DNA of 64,000 nucleotides from an uncultured Sinobacteraceae bacterium. GTDB taxonomy: Bacteria; Pseudomonadota; Gammaproteobacteria; Steroidobacterales; Steroidobacteraceae. A program made the position numbers and the translations under genes. Positions 63,689-64,000 of the stretch are shown here, piece after piece. The notes beneath the pieces were generated by a model. That model did no database searches, was not told the origin of the DNA, and was given only the letters and a program-made list of their open reading frames with translations. Where the stretch lies: contig CALEKY010000109.1 of assembly GCA_937902995.1 (NCBI GenBank), forward strand, positions 1 through 64,000. Reading direction: 5' to 3'. Numbering within the stretch: position 1 is the first letter of the stretch; each line of letters opens with the position of its first letter.

Positions 63689-63846
63689 CACCACAACACC
63701 GCATCTGGAATGGCGCCCAACAACGCCAGAAAAAGCAGGCCGAGCCCAACGATAGTGGCCCACCAATCTTCACTGATGCCGCCGCCGGACGGTTTGTCGG
63801 TAGCGGACAGCTCTGGCTCCCGCGTTCTTGAATCGACGTCGCTCAT
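63688..63846 (-). CDS. Small membrane protein coupled to the YeiH-like gene (52 residues)
   Basis: Frame of 52 codons, easily missed because of its size. It starts MSDVDSRTREPELSATDKPS, then GGGISEDWWA, and ends in one hydrophobic helix (TIVGLGLLFLALLGAIPDAV). A GGGGGA site is placed three or four bases before the ATG. Its stop codon overlaps the YeiH-like start by one base (TGATG), indicating translational coupling. Probably an accessory or assembly subunit of the YeiH-like carrier. Confidence 0.72.
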   Translation of the reverse strand: MSDVDSRTREPELSATDKPSGGGISEDWWATIVGLGLLFLALLGAIPDAVLW

Positions 63847-64000
63847 GAGTCCCCCGTCGCGTCGTTGCGCGTGGATACCCCACCTTCAGCTTGGAATGCA
63901 GACGCAATTAATAACTCCGACCTTTGGGCGTTGTCCGCTAACTTGGAGCTAGATGGTCATGACGTAGAGGTATGAGCCTGAAGGCGACAGGCAACAGTGG
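63847..64000. promoter_or_regulatory. Upstream region of the YeiH-like operon
   Basis: Contains an AT-richer patch (GCAATTAATAACTCC near 63903-63917). A rightward ATG at 63972 (MSLKATGNSG) stays open to the window end but has a poorly spaced GAGG, so I do not call it. A regulator gene often lies divergent from yeiH. Confidence 0.4.

Noticed and set aside
63972..64000. Start of a rightward gene at the window end
   Set aside because: Only ten codons are visible and the GAGG site is too close to the ATG; cannot be supported.

Overview
The window is about 64 kb of GC-rich chromosomal DNA from a free-living, aerobic Gram-negative bacterium. TonB receptors, c-type cytochromes with PQQ dehydrogenases, many acyl-CoA enzymes, and runs of secreted proteins of unknown function suggest a gammaproteobacterium near Steroidobacterales, Nevskiales or Xanthomonadales. 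This placement is inferred from gene style; no rRNA or ribosomal protein gene is present. I see no tRNA, CRISPR array, transposase or prophage.

Layout. 1-5.7 kb: a transporter-like hybrid histidine kinase, a LuxR-type response regulator, a ureG without urease structural genes, and a HupE/UreJ metal permease. 5.9-8.4 kb: an exported RidA, a Tat-type flavin amine oxidase and a cytochrome c, which look like one periplasmic amine-oxidation unit. 10.3-13.0 kb: two DUF1538 membrane proteins, a PII-like protein and an NhaR-like regulator, probably a Na+/H+ antiport module. 13.2-14.5 kb: Rnk-like and tandem Usp proteins. 14.8-28.9 kb: acyl-CoA metabolism (a double TetR regulator, SDR, acetoacetyl-CoA synthetase, two 3-hydroxyacyl-CoA dehydrogenases, MFS, acyl-CoA ligase, single-chain biotin carboxylase).

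28.9-44.6 kb is the most distinctive part: a catabolic locus with a lipoprotein esterase, two PQQ/cytochrome c dehydrogenases, an exported double-EthD protein, an alpha/beta hydrolase, MFS, FAH-family enzyme, metal-dependent cyclase-family hydrolase, cupin, a TetR regulator and a TonB receptor. A 16-bp palindrome of the form TCAATCACTTGATTGA lies in front of four transcription units here, and a fifth copy (15/16) precedes the MFS/acyl-CoA ligase pair at 21 kb. I read this as one TetR regulon: outer-membrane uptake, periplasmic oxidation, inner-membrane import, ring opening or hydrolysis, then CoA activation. The substrate cannot be read from the sequence.

45-64 kb: a second TonB receptor, a thiolase, two glutathione S-transferases, xthA, a complete YbhGFSR-type ABC exporter with its own outer-membrane factor, several secreted proteins (unknown family, beta-lactamase-fold hydrolase, NHL propeller), a small holin-like membrane protein, and YeiH preceded by a 52-residue membrane ORF.

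Intergenic DNA carries a dispersed family of short word repeats (ACTCACG, GGGAAA, GAAGGC and CTACAGC words, often beside a GC-rich palindrome). In three unrelated genes (ureG and both GSTs) this repeat supplies the stop codon and the last residues, giving all three proteins the same -RDS C-terminus.
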